Source of the DNA: JBKPNX01 sp046732855
Lineage (GTDB): Bacteria; Pseudomonadota; Alphaproteobacteria; Geminicoccales; Geminicoccaceae
Assembly (NCBI GenBank): GCA_046732855.1
Contig: JBKPNX010000110.1
Coordinates: 1 to 64,000, forward strand
Direction of reading: 5' to 3'
DNA length: 64,000 nt
This document shows, piece by piece, positions 1 to 8,823 of this stretch. The notes under the pieces are model-generated. The model was given only the letters and a program-made list of their open reading frames with translations, ran no database searches and had not been told where the DNA came from. The stretch's first letter is position 1; each line of letters begins with the position of its first letter. Position numbers and translations under genes: made by a program.

Positions 1-952
1 TCAGCATCGACTCGTCGACGGTGCTGCGGCCCTCGAGCACCAGGCCGTCGACCGGGATCTTGTCGCCGGGGCGCACCCGCAACCGGTCGCCCACCGCGAT
101 CGCCTCGAGCGGCGCCTCCTCGTCGGCGCCGTCGTCGCGCACGCGCCGCGCGGTCTTGGGCGCCAGGCCGAGCAGGGCTTTGATGGCGCCGCTGGTGCGT
201 TCGCGCGCACGGATCTCCAGGACCTGGCCGAGCAGCACCAGCGCGGTGATCACCGCCGCCGCCTCGAAGTACACCTCGACCTCGCCCGCGGCACCGCGAA
301 ACGCGGCCGGGAAAATGCCCGGCGCGATGGTCGCCGCCACGCTGTACAGATAGGCGGCGCCGACACCGATCCCGATCAGGGTCCACATGTTCAGGCTGCG
401 GTTGCGCAACGATGCCCGGCAGCGCACAAAGATCGGCCAGCCGGCCCACAGCACGACCGGCGTCGCCAGCGCGAGCTGCAGCCAGTGCGCGAGCGGGCGC
501 GCGAGGGCATGGCCGAGCCCGAGCAGGTGGTCCGCCATCACCCAGACCAGCAGCGGCAGCGACAGCGCGGCGCTCACCCAGAACCGGCGGCGCATGTCGA
601 GGTAGTCCGCGCTCGGCCCTTCCTCAGCGGTGACCGTCTTGGGCTCGAGCGCCATGCCGCAGATCGGGCAGAAGCCTGGTCCGACCTGCTCGATCTCCGG
701 GTGCATCGGGCAGGTGTAGATGGCGTCCGCCGGCGCCGGTTTGGCCTGCGTGCCCTCGGGGCCGAGATACGCCTGCGGCTCCGCCGCGAACTTCTCCGCG
801 CAGCGTGCCGCGCAGAAGTAGTAGGTCCCCCCCGCGTGCTCGCGCCGGTGCTTCGCCGTGTGCGGGTCGACGCTCATGCCGCACACCGGGTCAATCGCCA
901 GATGCGCGCGCGCTGCCTCTTTCGCATGGTCGCGTCGGGCGATCGCCGGCAC
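1..952 (-). CDS. Copper/heavy-metal translocating P-type ATPase, N-terminal part
   Basis: The 317 visible residues are the N-terminal part of a P1B-type ATPase; the 3' part lies beyond base 1. Such pumps use ATP to export Cu or related metals across the inner membrane. The start is GTG at 952-950, preceded by CGGAG; a stop lies a few codons upstream. Residues about 20-63 form a YHS-like metal-binding domain (DPVCGM, then FCAARC). Residues about 79-104 are a heavy-metal-binding element with CPMHPEI and FCPICGM. Hydrophobic segments and the start of the actuator domain follow, and the reading ends in VDESML just before the expected TGE. No classical HMA (GMxCxxC) domain is present, as in CopB/SilP-like pumps. 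Metal specificity cannot be read because the CPx membrane motif is outside the window. Confidence 0.93.
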   Translation of the reverse strand, partial: MPAIARRDHAKEAARAHLAIDPVCGMSVDPHTAKHRREHAGGTYYFCAARCAEKFAAEPQAYLGPEGTQAKPAPADAIYTCPMHPEIEQVGPGFCPICGMALEPKTVTAEEGPSADYLDMRRRFWVSAALSLPLLVWVMADHLLGLGHALARPLAHWLQLALATPVVLWAGWPIFVRCRASLRNRSLNMWTLIGIGVGAAYLYSVAATIAPGIFPAAFRGAAGEVEVYFEAAAVITALVLLGQVLEIRARERTSGAIKALLGLAPKTARRVRDDGADEEAPLEAIAVGDRLRVRPGDKIPVDGLVLEGRSTVDESML

Positions 953-1235
953 GGCTCGACTCCGTTCAGTTCAACCGAACCGCCCTAAAGATAGGCATTC
1001 CCTTCACTGAAATCTCAACCCGCGGGGATGCGAAATGATGCTGGCGGTCCGGCTGTCATACGAGCCGGAGCTGCCGCGAGTCCCCTCAGGTCGCCTGCCG
1101 GACCAGCCGCGCACGTTTCAGTCACCATGCCGACAGCCAGACGTGATCGGCGGTGATTGGCCTTCACCGCTCAGCAGGACATGGTTACCTGCCGTTGGCC
1201 GAGTTGTGGCAAATCGGTCAAAGGGGGAGAAAATC

Positions 1236-1511
1236 ATGCGCAAGCTTCTTGCACTCGGCGGCGCTGCCGCGGTCGGCTTCTGGGCAATAGGCGCATCTGC
1301 CGACGAGACCACGGGGACGATCTCGAAGATCGACCTCATCCGGAATACCTTCATAGTCGACGGCATTTACTTCGCGGCCTCGCCGAGCAACACCGTCGGC
1401 GCCAAGTTGTCCCGGCTAAAGGAGGGCGACAGGGTCACCGTCGAGTACGCCGGTGACTGGGCCGACCAGCGGGGACCGGTCAACGCGATGATCCTCAAGA
1501 AGGCCGGCTAG
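1236..1511 (+). CDS. Small periplasmic protein, DUF1344-like
   Basis: This 91-residue protein has a typical signal peptide (MRKLLALGG, cleavage after about residue 22 at GASA/DE). The mature part is a single small beta-rich domain with TTGTISKIDLIRNTFIVDG and a KEGDRVTVEY strand, the pattern of DUF1344-type alphaproteobacterial periplasmic proteins. A strong ribosome-binding site (AAGGGGGAGA, 1221-1230) fixes the start at 1236; an in-frame extension to 1035 has no such site. It is divergent from the metal-pump gene, but no functional link is shown. The function of DUF1344 proteins is not established. Confidence 0.8.
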   Translation: MRKLLALGGAAAVGFWAIGASADETTGTISKIDLIRNTFIVDGIYFAASPSNTVGAKLSRLKEGDRVTVEYAGDWADQRGPVNAMILKKAG

Positions 1512-2017
1512 AAGCCCTCGGCAGGCGTTCGGGCTGTCGATAACGCCGCCCGAACGCCTCGCGCCCCGCCCTGCCATGCAGATCACGTAGAAAACGGACA
1601 CCGAGGTAGGCAGAGTTTCGGATTCCCAAACTCGTCGCGCCCGTATTCCACCGCCCCGGACGGCGCTCGGATCCGCGGCAATTGCCGGTCAGGTGCGGCC
1701 GGTCGCGGGCAAGTTGGAGACGCGCCGTCTCGCGGTCGCGTGCGCCGAGTTGCACACGCCTCCTCGCGCTCATGGCCTTCGATCTCCTTGAGCATGACCG
1801 CAATGGTGGCTTTGAGCGGCGGCAGGTCGTTCTCCACGACGCCCGAGATCACTCCATGCTCAAGGCCCGCCGTAGCCCTGCCGGAGGCTATTGCCGATGT
1901 TGGCAAAGTCGGCCCACGGCCCAGATCGCGATGGTCATGGCGCGCCGAATAGGGTAGAATTCCTAGATCGCACTCTGGGCCGGCCGAGTGAGGCAGAGCT
2001 TCAGGCAACGCCGAGCG
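1512..2017. other. Intergenic stretch, no supported gene
   Basis: About 500 bases with overlapping open frames on both strands, none with a recognisable family, signal peptide or good ribosome-binding site. It leads directly into the 24-bp repeat array. Confidence 0.5.
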
Positions 2018-2241
2018 AACCCGAGCGACGAGTACCGAACGAACCCGAGCGACGAGTACCGAACGAACCCGAGCGACGAATACCGAACGAACCCGAGCGA
2101 CGAATACCGAACGAACCCGAGCGACGAATACCGAACGGACCCGAGCGACGAGTACCGAACGAACCCGAGCGACGAGTACCGAACGAACCCGAGCGACGAA
2201 TACCGAACAAACCCGAGCGACGAATACCGAACGAACCCGAG
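2018..2241. repeat. 24-bp tandem repeat array (minisatellite), nine full units
   Basis: Nine head-to-tail copies of a 24-bp unit that starts AACCCGAGCGACGAGTACCG, followed by an 8-base partial copy. Copies differ at only a few positions: GAG/GAA within the unit, one unit starting GAC and one ACG-to-ACA change at a junction. Because 24 is a multiple of 3, all frames stay open: forward frames read NPSDEYRT or PNEPERRV octads, and the reverse strand also lacks stops. Most changes are silent in the NPSDEYRT frame, but no start or flanking domain supports a protein. There are no spacers, so it is not CRISPR. Near-identity of copies implies recent expansion by slippage. Confidence 0.9.
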
Positions 2242-2457
2242 ATTCTAAGCGATTTCGAGTACTTGCGTTTCAGAGCGCCGTTCGGCGCAACCGTGGCGGC
2301 CAGCGATTCGCCGGCTCGGAGCGAGGCGTCCTCGTGCTCCCCCGGAGCTTTCTTTCGATCGTCGCGCCGTCTATGTGGTCGGGTGGCGACACACCCCGGC
2401 TCATGTGATCGGGGGCGACATACGGGGTCCGGCAGGTCGGGCCGAGCGGAGGCGACG

Positions 2458-3039
2458 ATGCGCAAGCTGCAGGCTCAGGGCGTTCATCACATCACGCTCG
2501 TCGGCGCCGATCGCCAGACCTCGATCGACTTCTGGGAGGGCGTGCTCGGCATGCCGTTCGTGTTCGAGCAGCCGAACCTCGACCAGCCGGCGGAAAGCCA
2601 TCTCTATTTCGATCCCGGCGACGGGCGGCTGATCACGGTGTTCACCGACGAGGCGCGTCGGCCCGATCCGACGCGCACCTCGACCGACACCGGCGCGGTC
2701 CACCACCTCGCGTTCGCCGTGTCGCGCGCGACTTTCCAGCAGGCGGCGGCGCGCCTGGATGAGCGCGGGATCAGAAATAGCGGAGTCAAGGACCGTGGCT
2801 TCATGGACTCGATCTACTTCACCGATCCGCTCGGTCTGCTGATCGAGCTCTCGTCCTATCGCTTCGAGCCGCCCGCCGGCTGCACCCACGCCGACGTGCT
2901 GATGGAAAGCCATCGCATCAGGGTCGAGCGCGGCGACTATGCGATCGCCGAGATCCATCTCGCCGACGCGATCGAGCGTCTCTCCGCGCGGCGCCGGCCG
3001 AGCCTGTCCGAGGACCGCTCGCCCAAAGATCCTTACTGA
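2458..3039 (+). CDS. VOC-family (glyoxalase/extradiol dioxygenase-like) protein
   Basis: This 193-residue protein starts MRKLQAQGVHHITLVGAD and carries two beta-alpha-beta-beta-beta modules of the vicinal oxygen chelate superfamily. Likely metal ligands are His in GVHHITL near residue 11, His in AVHHLAF in the second module and Glu in LLIELSSY. VOC members include glyoxalase I, ring-cleaving dioxygenases and fosfomycin-type enzymes; this one cannot be assigned further. The start at 2458 is set by GGAGG at 2448-2452. An open frame runs upstream through the 24-bp repeats, but that extension shows no domain and is not counted. The C-terminal tail beyond about residue 150 is polar and not part of the fold. 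Confidence 0.85.
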   Translation: MRKLQAQGVHHITLVGADRQTSIDFWEGVLGMPFVFEQPNLDQPAESHLYFDPGDGRLITVFTDEARRPDPTRTSTDTGAVHHLAFAVSRATFQQAAARLDERGIRNSGVKDRGFMDSIYFTDPLGLLIELSSYRFEPPAGCTHADVLMESHRIRVERGDYAIAEIHLADAIERLSARRRPSLSEDRSPKDPY

Positions 3040-3099
3040 TCCTCGCGGGCGCTTGGGGCAGAGGCGTGCCCGACCAGGCGCGGTTCCCCAGGGGAAAGG

Positions 3100-3873
3100 T
3101 CAGCCGCTCGAGCGCGCCTGCGCCGTCCAGCATCCGGGGTCGAGCAGCAGCTCGGCGATGGCGTCGGCCGCGGCATCCAGCAGGCGCTCGCCCTTTTCGG
3201 CCGAGGCGGCCGTGGGATCGCCGATCACGCCGGTTGGCGTGCGCACCGCGAACGGGCGCCAGAGGTGGCCTCCGCGCTGGCTGACCGGGTGCGGCGGCTC
3301 GCTGAACTTCGCGTCGGCGAAGCGGCTCTCGTCGACCAGCTCCGGGCGCAGCGCCAGGACCATCGAGGTCTCGGCCTCGCACGCGTGCTGCACGCCCGGC
3401 TGCTGCTCGAGAATGCGCGCGATCGCACCGGCCGCCGGCTCCCAGTAGGTCGCCGTGGCGAGCGCGGCGCCGAGCTCGCGGGACAGCTCGTCGACCACGA
3501 CGCGGAGCGCCCAGCGATTGCCGCCGTGCCCGTTCAGCAGAAAGATCCGCCGGAAGTCGTGGGTGACCAGGGATCGGCACAGGCAGCCGAGCAGGGCGGC
3601 GAACGTGGCGAAGTCGAGCGTGAAGGTGCCGCCGAACGGCATGTGGTGCTCGGACAGGCCGCTCCAGACAGTCGGGGCGACCACCACCGGCTCGCGCGCG
3701 GCGACACGGCGCGCCGTCCTAAGCGCCACCTCGGCGCAGAGCAGGCTGTCGACCATCACGGGCAGATGCGGCCCGTGCTGCTCCATCGCGGCGACGGGCA
3801 GCACGACGATCGCATCGCGTTCAGCCAGCGCCCGCAGCTCGCTCGCCTTCAGGCGCGCCCATTCCAGCTCCAT
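3100..3873 (-). CDS. Creatininase-family amidohydrolase
   Basis: A 257-residue protein of the creatininase (creatinine amidohydrolase) family, whose members hydrolyse cyclic or linear amides, including formamides in cofactor pathways, with a binuclear metal site. Visible metal-binding motifs are MEQHGPHLPVMVD (Glu, His, Asp), NGHGGN around residue 120 and CEAETSM around residue 172. The start MELEWARL at 3873 is chosen because it precedes the domain directly; the frame remains open far upstream but there overlaps the divergent UspA gene. Specific substrate is unknown. Confidence 0.88.
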   Translation of the reverse strand: MELEWARLKASELRALAERDAIVVLPVAAMEQHGPHLPVMVDSLLCAEVALRTARRVAAREPVVVAPTVWSGLSEHHMPFGGTFTLDFATFAALLGCLCRSLVTHDFRRIFLLNGHGGNRWALRVVVDELSRELGAALATATYWEPAAGAIARILEQQPGVQHACEAETSMVLALRPELVDESRFADAKFSEPPHPVSQRGGHLWRPFAVRTPTGVIGDPTAASAEKGERLLDAAADAIAELLLDPGCWTAQARSSG

Positions 3874-4002
3874 GATCCCTGCCTCCCGGGTTGCTGACCC
3901 TGCTTGCCGAGCCTGAACGTGGCGAGTCAAGTTCAAGCGGCGGGTTGTCCTGCGCGGATCTGCTATAATGAGCGCCTGGCGCGTGTCTGCGGGAGTTGAT
4001 CG

Positions 4003-4866
4003 ATGACCATGCGCGGCATTCTGGTCCACGTCGACGAGCATCGGGCGTTGCAGTCGGTTCTGAGCTGCGCGTTGCTCGCGGCCAGGCGCTTCAATGCTCA
4101 GATGGATGGTCTGCATGCCCGGCCGGGAGCCCCGCGCATCATCCCCGTGGCGCCCGAGGGCGCGTTCATTCCGGCGAGCGAGATCGTCGAGGATCTGGAG
4201 CGCGCGGACCGCGACCTCGACCGGCAGCTGCGCGAGCGCTTCGAGACGTACATGCGCGAGCACGCGGTGGCGGTGGCAGGCAGCGTACTGCCGGGCGCCG
4301 AGCTTGCGGCCGCGTGGCGCGACGATGGTGGCGCCGGCTACGAAGCGCTCGGCACGCTCGGCCGCGCCTACGACCTGATCGTGGTCGGCCGGCCGCTGCC
4401 CGGCGCGGCGGTGCCCTCGATGAGCGCGCTCGAGGCGGCGCTGTTCGAAAGCGGCCGGCCGCTTCTGATCGCCCCGCCGGCGCCGCCGCACAAGCTCGGC
4501 GAAGTCGTGGTGGTGGCCTGGAACGGCAGCACGGAGACCGCGCGCACGATCGCGCTCGCCATGCCCTTCCTCAGCCAGGCCGAGACGGTGGTGGTGCTGA
4601 GCGTCGAAGAAGGCATGGTCCCCGGGCCGAGCGGCGCCGAGATCGCGCAAGGCCTCGTGCGCAACGGCATCGCCGCGCGCACGCAGCAGATCCGGGCCGG
4701 CGAGCGCTCGGTCGGCGGCGCGATCCTCGCGGAGTGCGCCGCGCAGGGCGCCGACCTCCTGCTCAAGGGCGCCTACACCCACAGCCGGCTGCGCCAGATG
4801 ATCTTCGGCGGGGCCACTAGCCATATTCTCGGCGCCGCCGAGTTGCCGGTGATCATGGCGCACTGA
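4003..4866 (+). CDS. Universal stress protein, tandem UspA domains
   Basis: A 287-residue cytoplasmic protein with two UspA-like halves. The first begins MRGILVHVDEHR. The second starts near residue 165 (VVVVAWNGS) and ends with the typical UspA signature GAYTHSRLRQMIFGG followed by LPVIMAH. The G-x2-G-x9-G region in the second half suggests nucleotide binding there, while the first half is degenerate. GGGAG at 3991-3995 supports the start; a second ATG two codons later is possible. A second UspA protein lies at 22340-23179. Confidence 0.9.
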   Translation: MTMRGILVHVDEHRALQSVLSCALLAARRFNAQMDGLHARPGAPRIIPVAPEGAFIPASEIVEDLERADRDLDRQLRERFETYMREHAVAVAGSVLPGAELAAAWRDDGGAGYEALGTLGRAYDLIVVGRPLPGAAVPSMSALEAALFESGRPLLIAPPAPPHKLGEVVVVAWNGSTETARTIALAMPFLSQAETVVVLSVEEGMVPGPSGAEIAQGLVRNGIAARTQQIRAGERSVGGAILAECAAQGADLLLKGAYTHSRLRQMIFGGATSHILGAAELPVIMAH

Positions 4867-4883
4867 GCCGCCGCGGCGGGGCG

Positions 4884-5675
4884 TCACGGCGCCGGGAACG
4901 GCGCGTCAGTCCGATCGCTCAGCCAATAGACGGCAAGCCCGATCCAGTTTCTGACCGCGAGATCGAAGACGGCCCAGTTCTGGGCGGCATCGGGATGTGC
5001 CAGAAGACCGATCTCGCCGCTGGTGCGATAGTCGACCGGGTAGGCGATCACCGGCCAGCCGACCCGGCGAAATACGCCCACGGCCCGCGGCATGTGCCAG
5101 GCCGACGTGATGAGGAGCCAAAGCTCGCCGGGTCGTGGCGCGGCCAGCGGCTTCGACAGCAGCGCGTTCTCGTAGGTGTTGCGGGCGCGATCCTCGAAGA
5201 TCACGCGGCCGTCGAGACCGTGGCGGCGCGCGAACTCGCGCATTACGTCGGCTTCGCTGAGCGCGGTGCCGAGGGCTTCGCCGGCGGGCCCGCCGGTGTA
5301 CACCAGCTTGGCGTCCGGATAGCGCTCGGCGAGCTCGAGCATCGTGATGCTGCGCTCCGATTCCTCGCCGAACGCGACCACCCCGCGCCCCTCGGCGGGC
5401 GGGAGATCGACCGCGCCGCCCAGCTCGATGATTCCGTCGACCTCATCGGGCAATCGGACGGGCGCCGGAAAGCGGTTCTCGAGAGGCGTGAGCAGCCACT
5501 GACCGACCGGCAGCCCGCCGACCAGAAGCATGGCCGCCGCGCCCGGATACAGCAGCCACCGCGCGAGCCTCTGCCGGCCCAGCAGCAGAGCCAGGACGCC
5601 GGCGGCGATGACGAACACGAGCAGGTTGCTAGGCTGTATCAGCACCCAGAGGACTTTGGAGGCAGTGTAGAACAT
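4884..5675 (-). CDS. YdcF/ElyC-like (DUF218) membrane protein
   Basis: A 263-residue protein with hydrophobic helices at the N-terminus (about residues 5-30 and 38-60) followed by a DUF218 domain. The domain shows GIIELGGAVD, the acid-rich TMLELAERYP region, LVYTGGP and a LLITSAWHMPRAVGVFRR motif typical of SanA/YdcF/ElyC proteins. These act in envelope homeostasis in Enterobacteria; a biochemical activity is not settled. Start MFYTASKV is preceded by GAAAGG. It lies downstream of the glutamine-synthetase-like gene on the same strand, 114 bases apart, so the two may share a transcript. Confidence 0.85.
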   Translation of the reverse strand: MFYTASKVLWVLIQPSNLLVFVIAAGVLALLLGRQRLARWLLYPGAAAMLLVGGLPVGQWLLTPLENRFPAPVRLPDEVDGIIELGGAVDLPPAEGRGVVAFGEESERSITMLELAERYPDAKLVYTGGPAGEALGTALSEADVMREFARRHGLDGRVIFEDRARNTYENALLSKPLAAPRPGELWLLITSAWHMPRAVGVFRRVGWPVIAYPVDYRTSGEIGLLAHPDAAQNWAVFDLAVRNWIGLAVYWLSDRTDAPFPAP

Positions 5676-5789
5676 CGATGCCTTTCGAGGGCCGGATTGA
5701 TCGCTCGGCCCAGACTGGACGACGGCTGGTGGCGCCGCGCGCAATGGTTCGTGCGAGGCTCTGCAGACGGCGTCCGCGCGGGATACGCG

Positions 5790-7196
5790 CTAAACGGAGT
5801 AGTAGAGCTGATATTCGACCGGATGGGGCACGCGCCGGACTGCCTCGATCTCGGCGCGCTTGAGCGCGATGTGGGCGTCGATCAGGTCGTCCGTGAACAC
5901 GTCGGGCTCGGTGAGAAACCCCCTGTCCTGATCGAGCGCGTCGAGCGCTTGCTCGAGCGTCCCGCACACGGTCGGCAGCTCCTCGATGTCTTCGGGCGGC
6001 AGGTCGTACAGATTGCGGTCCATGGCCTCGCCCGGATCGAGCTGCCGCGCGATGCCGTCGAGCCCGGCCATGAGCAGCGCGGCAAACGCGAGATACGGAT
6101 TGGCGGCCGGATCGGGGAAACGCGCTTCGATCCGCTTGTCGGCCGGTTGAGCGGCGAACGGCAGGCGGATCGCGGCCGAGCGGTTGAGCGCGGCATACGC
6201 CAGCTGGCGCGGCGCGCCGCCGCCCGCGGCAAGACGACGGTAGCTGTTGGTGGTCGGGTTGGTGAACGCGTTCAGCGCGCGCGCGTGATGCAGGATGCCG
6301 CCGATATAGTGCAGGCACGCGTCGCTGACGTCCGCGTAGCCCTGGCCGGCGAACACCGGCCGCTCGCCGCGCCACAGCGCCTGCTGAATGTGCAGGCCCG
6401 AGCCCGGCTCGAACGCCTGGGGCTTGGGTAGAAACGACGCGCTCTTGCCGTACGAGTGGGCCACGCTGCACACGACGTATTTGTAGATCTGGGTGCGATC
6501 GGCGCTGCGCACCAGGCCGTCCGCGCCGATCGCGATGGTGTTCTGGCTCGCTGCGGTGTCGTGGTGCTGCTGGCGCGGATCCAGGCCCATGGTGGCGAGC
6601 ATGGTCGCCATCTCGGCGCGCAGGTCGGCCATATATTCGATCGGTGGCACGACCAGGGGCGCGCCCGGCCGGGGCCGATGCCCGCTGTTGCCGACGTCGT
6701 AGCGGGTGCCCGAGTTGTAGCGCCCTTCCTCCGAATCGACCCGGAAGAACGCCTCGTTGGTGGCGATCGCGAACCGCACGTCATCGAACACGCAGAATTC
6801 GGCCTGCGCCGCGATCAGGATGCGCTCCGCGGCGCCGCTGGCGGCGATGTGCGCCTCGGCCCGCTCGGCGACCGAACGCGGACAGCGCTCGTAGCCCAGC
6901 CCCGTGGTCGGCTCGGCGACGTTGCAGATCAGGATCAGGCTGGGCTGGGCGCTGAACGGGTCGAGCACCGCGGTGGCGAGGTCGGGCTTGAGCAGCATGT
7001 CGGACTGGCTGACGTCGCGCCAGCCGGCCAGCGCCGAGCCGTCGAACATCACGCCGTGCTCGAGCAGCGCCTCGTCCACCGCCCCCGCGGCGACGCCGAT
7101 GTGTTGCCACTGGCCGCGCAGATCGGTGAACCGGAAATCGACCGTCCGCACGTCCTCGGCCCGGATCTGCTCGAGAATGGCTGCGCCATCCGCCAT
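5790..7196 (-). CDS. Glutamine synthetase-like protein lacking key catalytic residues
   Basis: A full-length 468-residue type I glutamine synthetase homologue. The backbone motifs are intact: MFDGSALAGW (Asp52), GHRPRPGAP, PKPQAFEPGSGLH (His269), NPTTNSYRR, NRSAAIR, RIEARFPDPAANPY (Glu357, Arg359) and NLYDLPPED with Tyr397, the residue adenylylated by GlnE in canonical enzymes. By alignment to E. coli GlnA, four catalytic acids are replaced: Glu129 by Gln131, Glu212 by Arg208, Glu220 by Thr220 and the ammonium-binding Glu327 by Gly327. The usual EAHHHEVATAGQNE segment reads RQQHHDTAASQNT. A normal glutamine-forming activity is therefore unlikely; a ligase with another substrate or a regulatory subunit is possible. 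It is divergent from the isomerase gene at 7375. No glnB or glnE is nearby. Confidence 0.9.
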   Translation of the reverse strand: MADGAAILEQIRAEDVRTVDFRFTDLRGQWQHIGVAAGAVDEALLEHGVMFDGSALAGWRDVSQSDMLLKPDLATAVLDPFSAQPSLILICNVAEPTTGLGYERCPRSVAERAEAHIAASGAAERILIAAQAEFCVFDDVRFAIATNEAFFRVDSEEGRYNSGTRYDVGNSGHRPRPGAPLVVPPIEYMADLRAEMATMLATMGLDPRQQHHDTAASQNTIAIGADGLVRSADRTQIYKYVVCSVAHSYGKSASFLPKPQAFEPGSGLHIQQALWRGERPVFAGQGYADVSDACLHYIGGILHHARALNAFTNPTTNSYRRLAAGGGAPRQLAYAALNRSAAIRLPFAAQPADKRIEARFPDPAANPYLAFAALLMAGLDGIARQLDPGEAMDRNLYDLPPEDIEELPTVCGTLEQALDALDQDRGFLTEPDVFTDDLIDAHIALKRAEIEAVRRVPHPVEYQLYYSV

Positions 7197-7374
7197 GATC
7201 GTATCCCGATGCGCGTCTTCTGTATTTTCGCGCGAGCGGAGATCGCACGCAACGGCGCCGTTCGGTTCGGGGCAGGGGAGGCGGACGCCGTGCGGGCGGA
7301 CTGGCTCTCGCGCGCGGCTCGGTCGCGCCAGCGTGCTATCCTGGCCGTCGAGACCAATTCCGGAGGAGTTCGTC

Positions 7375-8274
7375 GTGAGAAGCGGAATGATCGCGGGCTT
7401 CGGCTTCAGTACGATTCAGAAGCGGGATCTAAGCGATCTCGACGAGATCCTGGCGCGCATCGAGGATCTCGGGGCGACTCACGCAGAGCTGTCGCTCGGC
7501 GGCGCCGATCTGGTCTGCGGTGGCCGGCTCCTGGCCCATCGTGTGGCCCGCCTGGCGCGCATCTGCGCGCGCCATCGCCTGGCCTACACGGCGCACGGAC
7601 CGCTCGCCGCCAACTTCATGGATCCTGTGCATCTGGAGGCCTACAAGGCGGCCGTGGCCGCGATGCTCGAAGTGTGCGGCGCGGTCGGGGCGTCGCTGCT
7701 GGTCCAGCATACCGGTCGGGTTGCCGCCGCGTCGGACATGGAAATCGAGCGCCTGCACGCCCAGGAGCGGGACGCCTTGCGCGCCATGGGGGACATCGGC
7801 GCCCGCCACGGCGTGAGGCTCGCGATCGAGACCATTTGGGCGTTTGACCGCTCGCAGTACACCGCGACCGCCGCCCGCCTCGCCGACGAGATCCGTGCCG
7901 TCGATCACCCCTTTGTCTGCGGCGCCCTGGATTTTAGCCACGTCTATCTTTACTCGACCTTCCGCGGCCTCGATTTTCTCGAGCAGGTGGCGGCGTTCGC
8001 ACCGGTTACCGGCCACCTCCACGTGCACGACTCGTTCGGCCGGCCAAAGCTCGCCCCGATTTACGCCCCATCCGAGGAGCTCGCATTCGGCCTCGGCGAC
8101 CTGCATCTGCCGCTCGGCTGGGGCGACATTCCCTGGGGCGACATGCTGCCGAGGCTCGCGGTTCAGGACGGCACGGTTTTCATGATCGAGCTGCCGCCCC
8201 AGTTCGCCGAAGAGGCGCCTCAGGTGGCCGCCGAGGCGCGGCGCCTGATCGATCTCGTGGGCGCCGCCCTATGA
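7375..8274 (+). CDS. Sugar phosphate isomerase/epimerase-type TIM-barrel protein
   Basis: A 299-residue xylose-isomerase-like TIM barrel (AP endonuclease 2 fold). Landmarks are AHGPLAANFMD, LAIETIWAF (metal-binding Glu), GALDFSHVYLY (Asp/His), HLHVHDSFGRP (paired His) and a final MIELPPQF (Glu), the usual divalent-metal ligands of this family. Members isomerise or epimerise sugars, inositols or hydroxypyruvate. GTG at 7375 is preferred because GGAGGAG (7362-7368) lies 6 bases upstream; the ATG at 7387 would be 18 bases away. It shares a divergent promoter region with the glutamine-synthetase-like gene. Substrate unknown. Confidence 0.85.
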   Translation: MRSGMIAGFGFSTIQKRDLSDLDEILARIEDLGATHAELSLGGADLVCGGRLLAHRVARLARICARHRLAYTAHGPLAANFMDPVHLEAYKAAVAAMLEVCGAVGASLLVQHTGRVAAASDMEIERLHAQERDALRAMGDIGARHGVRLAIETIWAFDRSQYTATAARLADEIRAVDHPFVCGALDFSHVYLYSTFRGLDFLEQVAAFAPVTGHLHVHDSFGRPKLAPIYAPSEELAFGLGDLHLPLGWGDIPWGDMLPRLAVQDGTVFMIELPPQFAEEAPQVAAEARRLIDLVGAAL

Positions 8275-8823
8275 GCGAAGTTGCCATTCAGGCGGCCTGC
8301 CGGGCCAGCCCGCGATCACTGCGCACCCGGGGGGAGGAGGGGGAGATCGGCGCGGGACGATCGACCACGCCGAACAGCTATGGCAGACCACCCGGTCCGC
8401 CATAGCTTCGGCGCAACTGCTCCAGACGCTGCGGCACGCTCGGGAGGGAAATCCCCCATGACACCCGACCTTGGACGGGCCGCAGCGCGGATCCCTCATC
8501 CAAGGCGCTCAGGCGTATCACTCCCGTTCTCGGGTCGGACGTTTGACCGTCTCTGCGCGGGGAGCTTAGCCGGAGCGTGTGGGGGTGCAATCGCCGGTGC
8601 GTGGCTTTAGAACGAAAATCTGGTGAGTGTGGCTTTTGCATCAACGTCTTCGGCGTGCCACGTGGCGTAGGGCGTCATATATCAGCGCCGCGGCGCGCCC
8701 GGCGTGACACATTAGCGGCTTCAGCTCGCCACGTGGCGCACGGCCGTCGCATGCTCGCGACGCAGGTGGTCGCGACGACCGAGATGACCGGGCTCCTGGG
8801 CGGCGGTTCCGGGCACCACACGC
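8275..8823. other. Intergenic stretch with two CACGTG palindromes
   Basis: Nearly 550 bases between convergent genes with no supported coding region. It contains two identical perfect palindromes GCCACGTGGC (8657-8666 and 8728-8737), 71 bases apart. Confidence 0.5.

Noticed and set aside
1583..2008. Minus-strand open frame of 141 codons
   Set aside because: No recognisable domain, signal peptide or ribosome-binding site; it is proline/arginine-rich as expected from chance in GC-rich DNA, with another open frame opposite.
2018..2241. CRISPR-like direct repeats
   Set aside because: Units are contiguous with no spacers, and no cas genes are present; it is a tandem minisatellite.
1891..2457. 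N-terminal extension of the VOC protein through the repeats
   Set aside because: The VOC domain starts at 2458 with its own ribosome-binding site; the extension is repeat translation without a start signal.
3874..4887. Long minus-strand extension upstream of creatininase
   Set aside because: It is antisense to a well-supported UspA gene and lacks domain similarity; creatininase starts at 3873.
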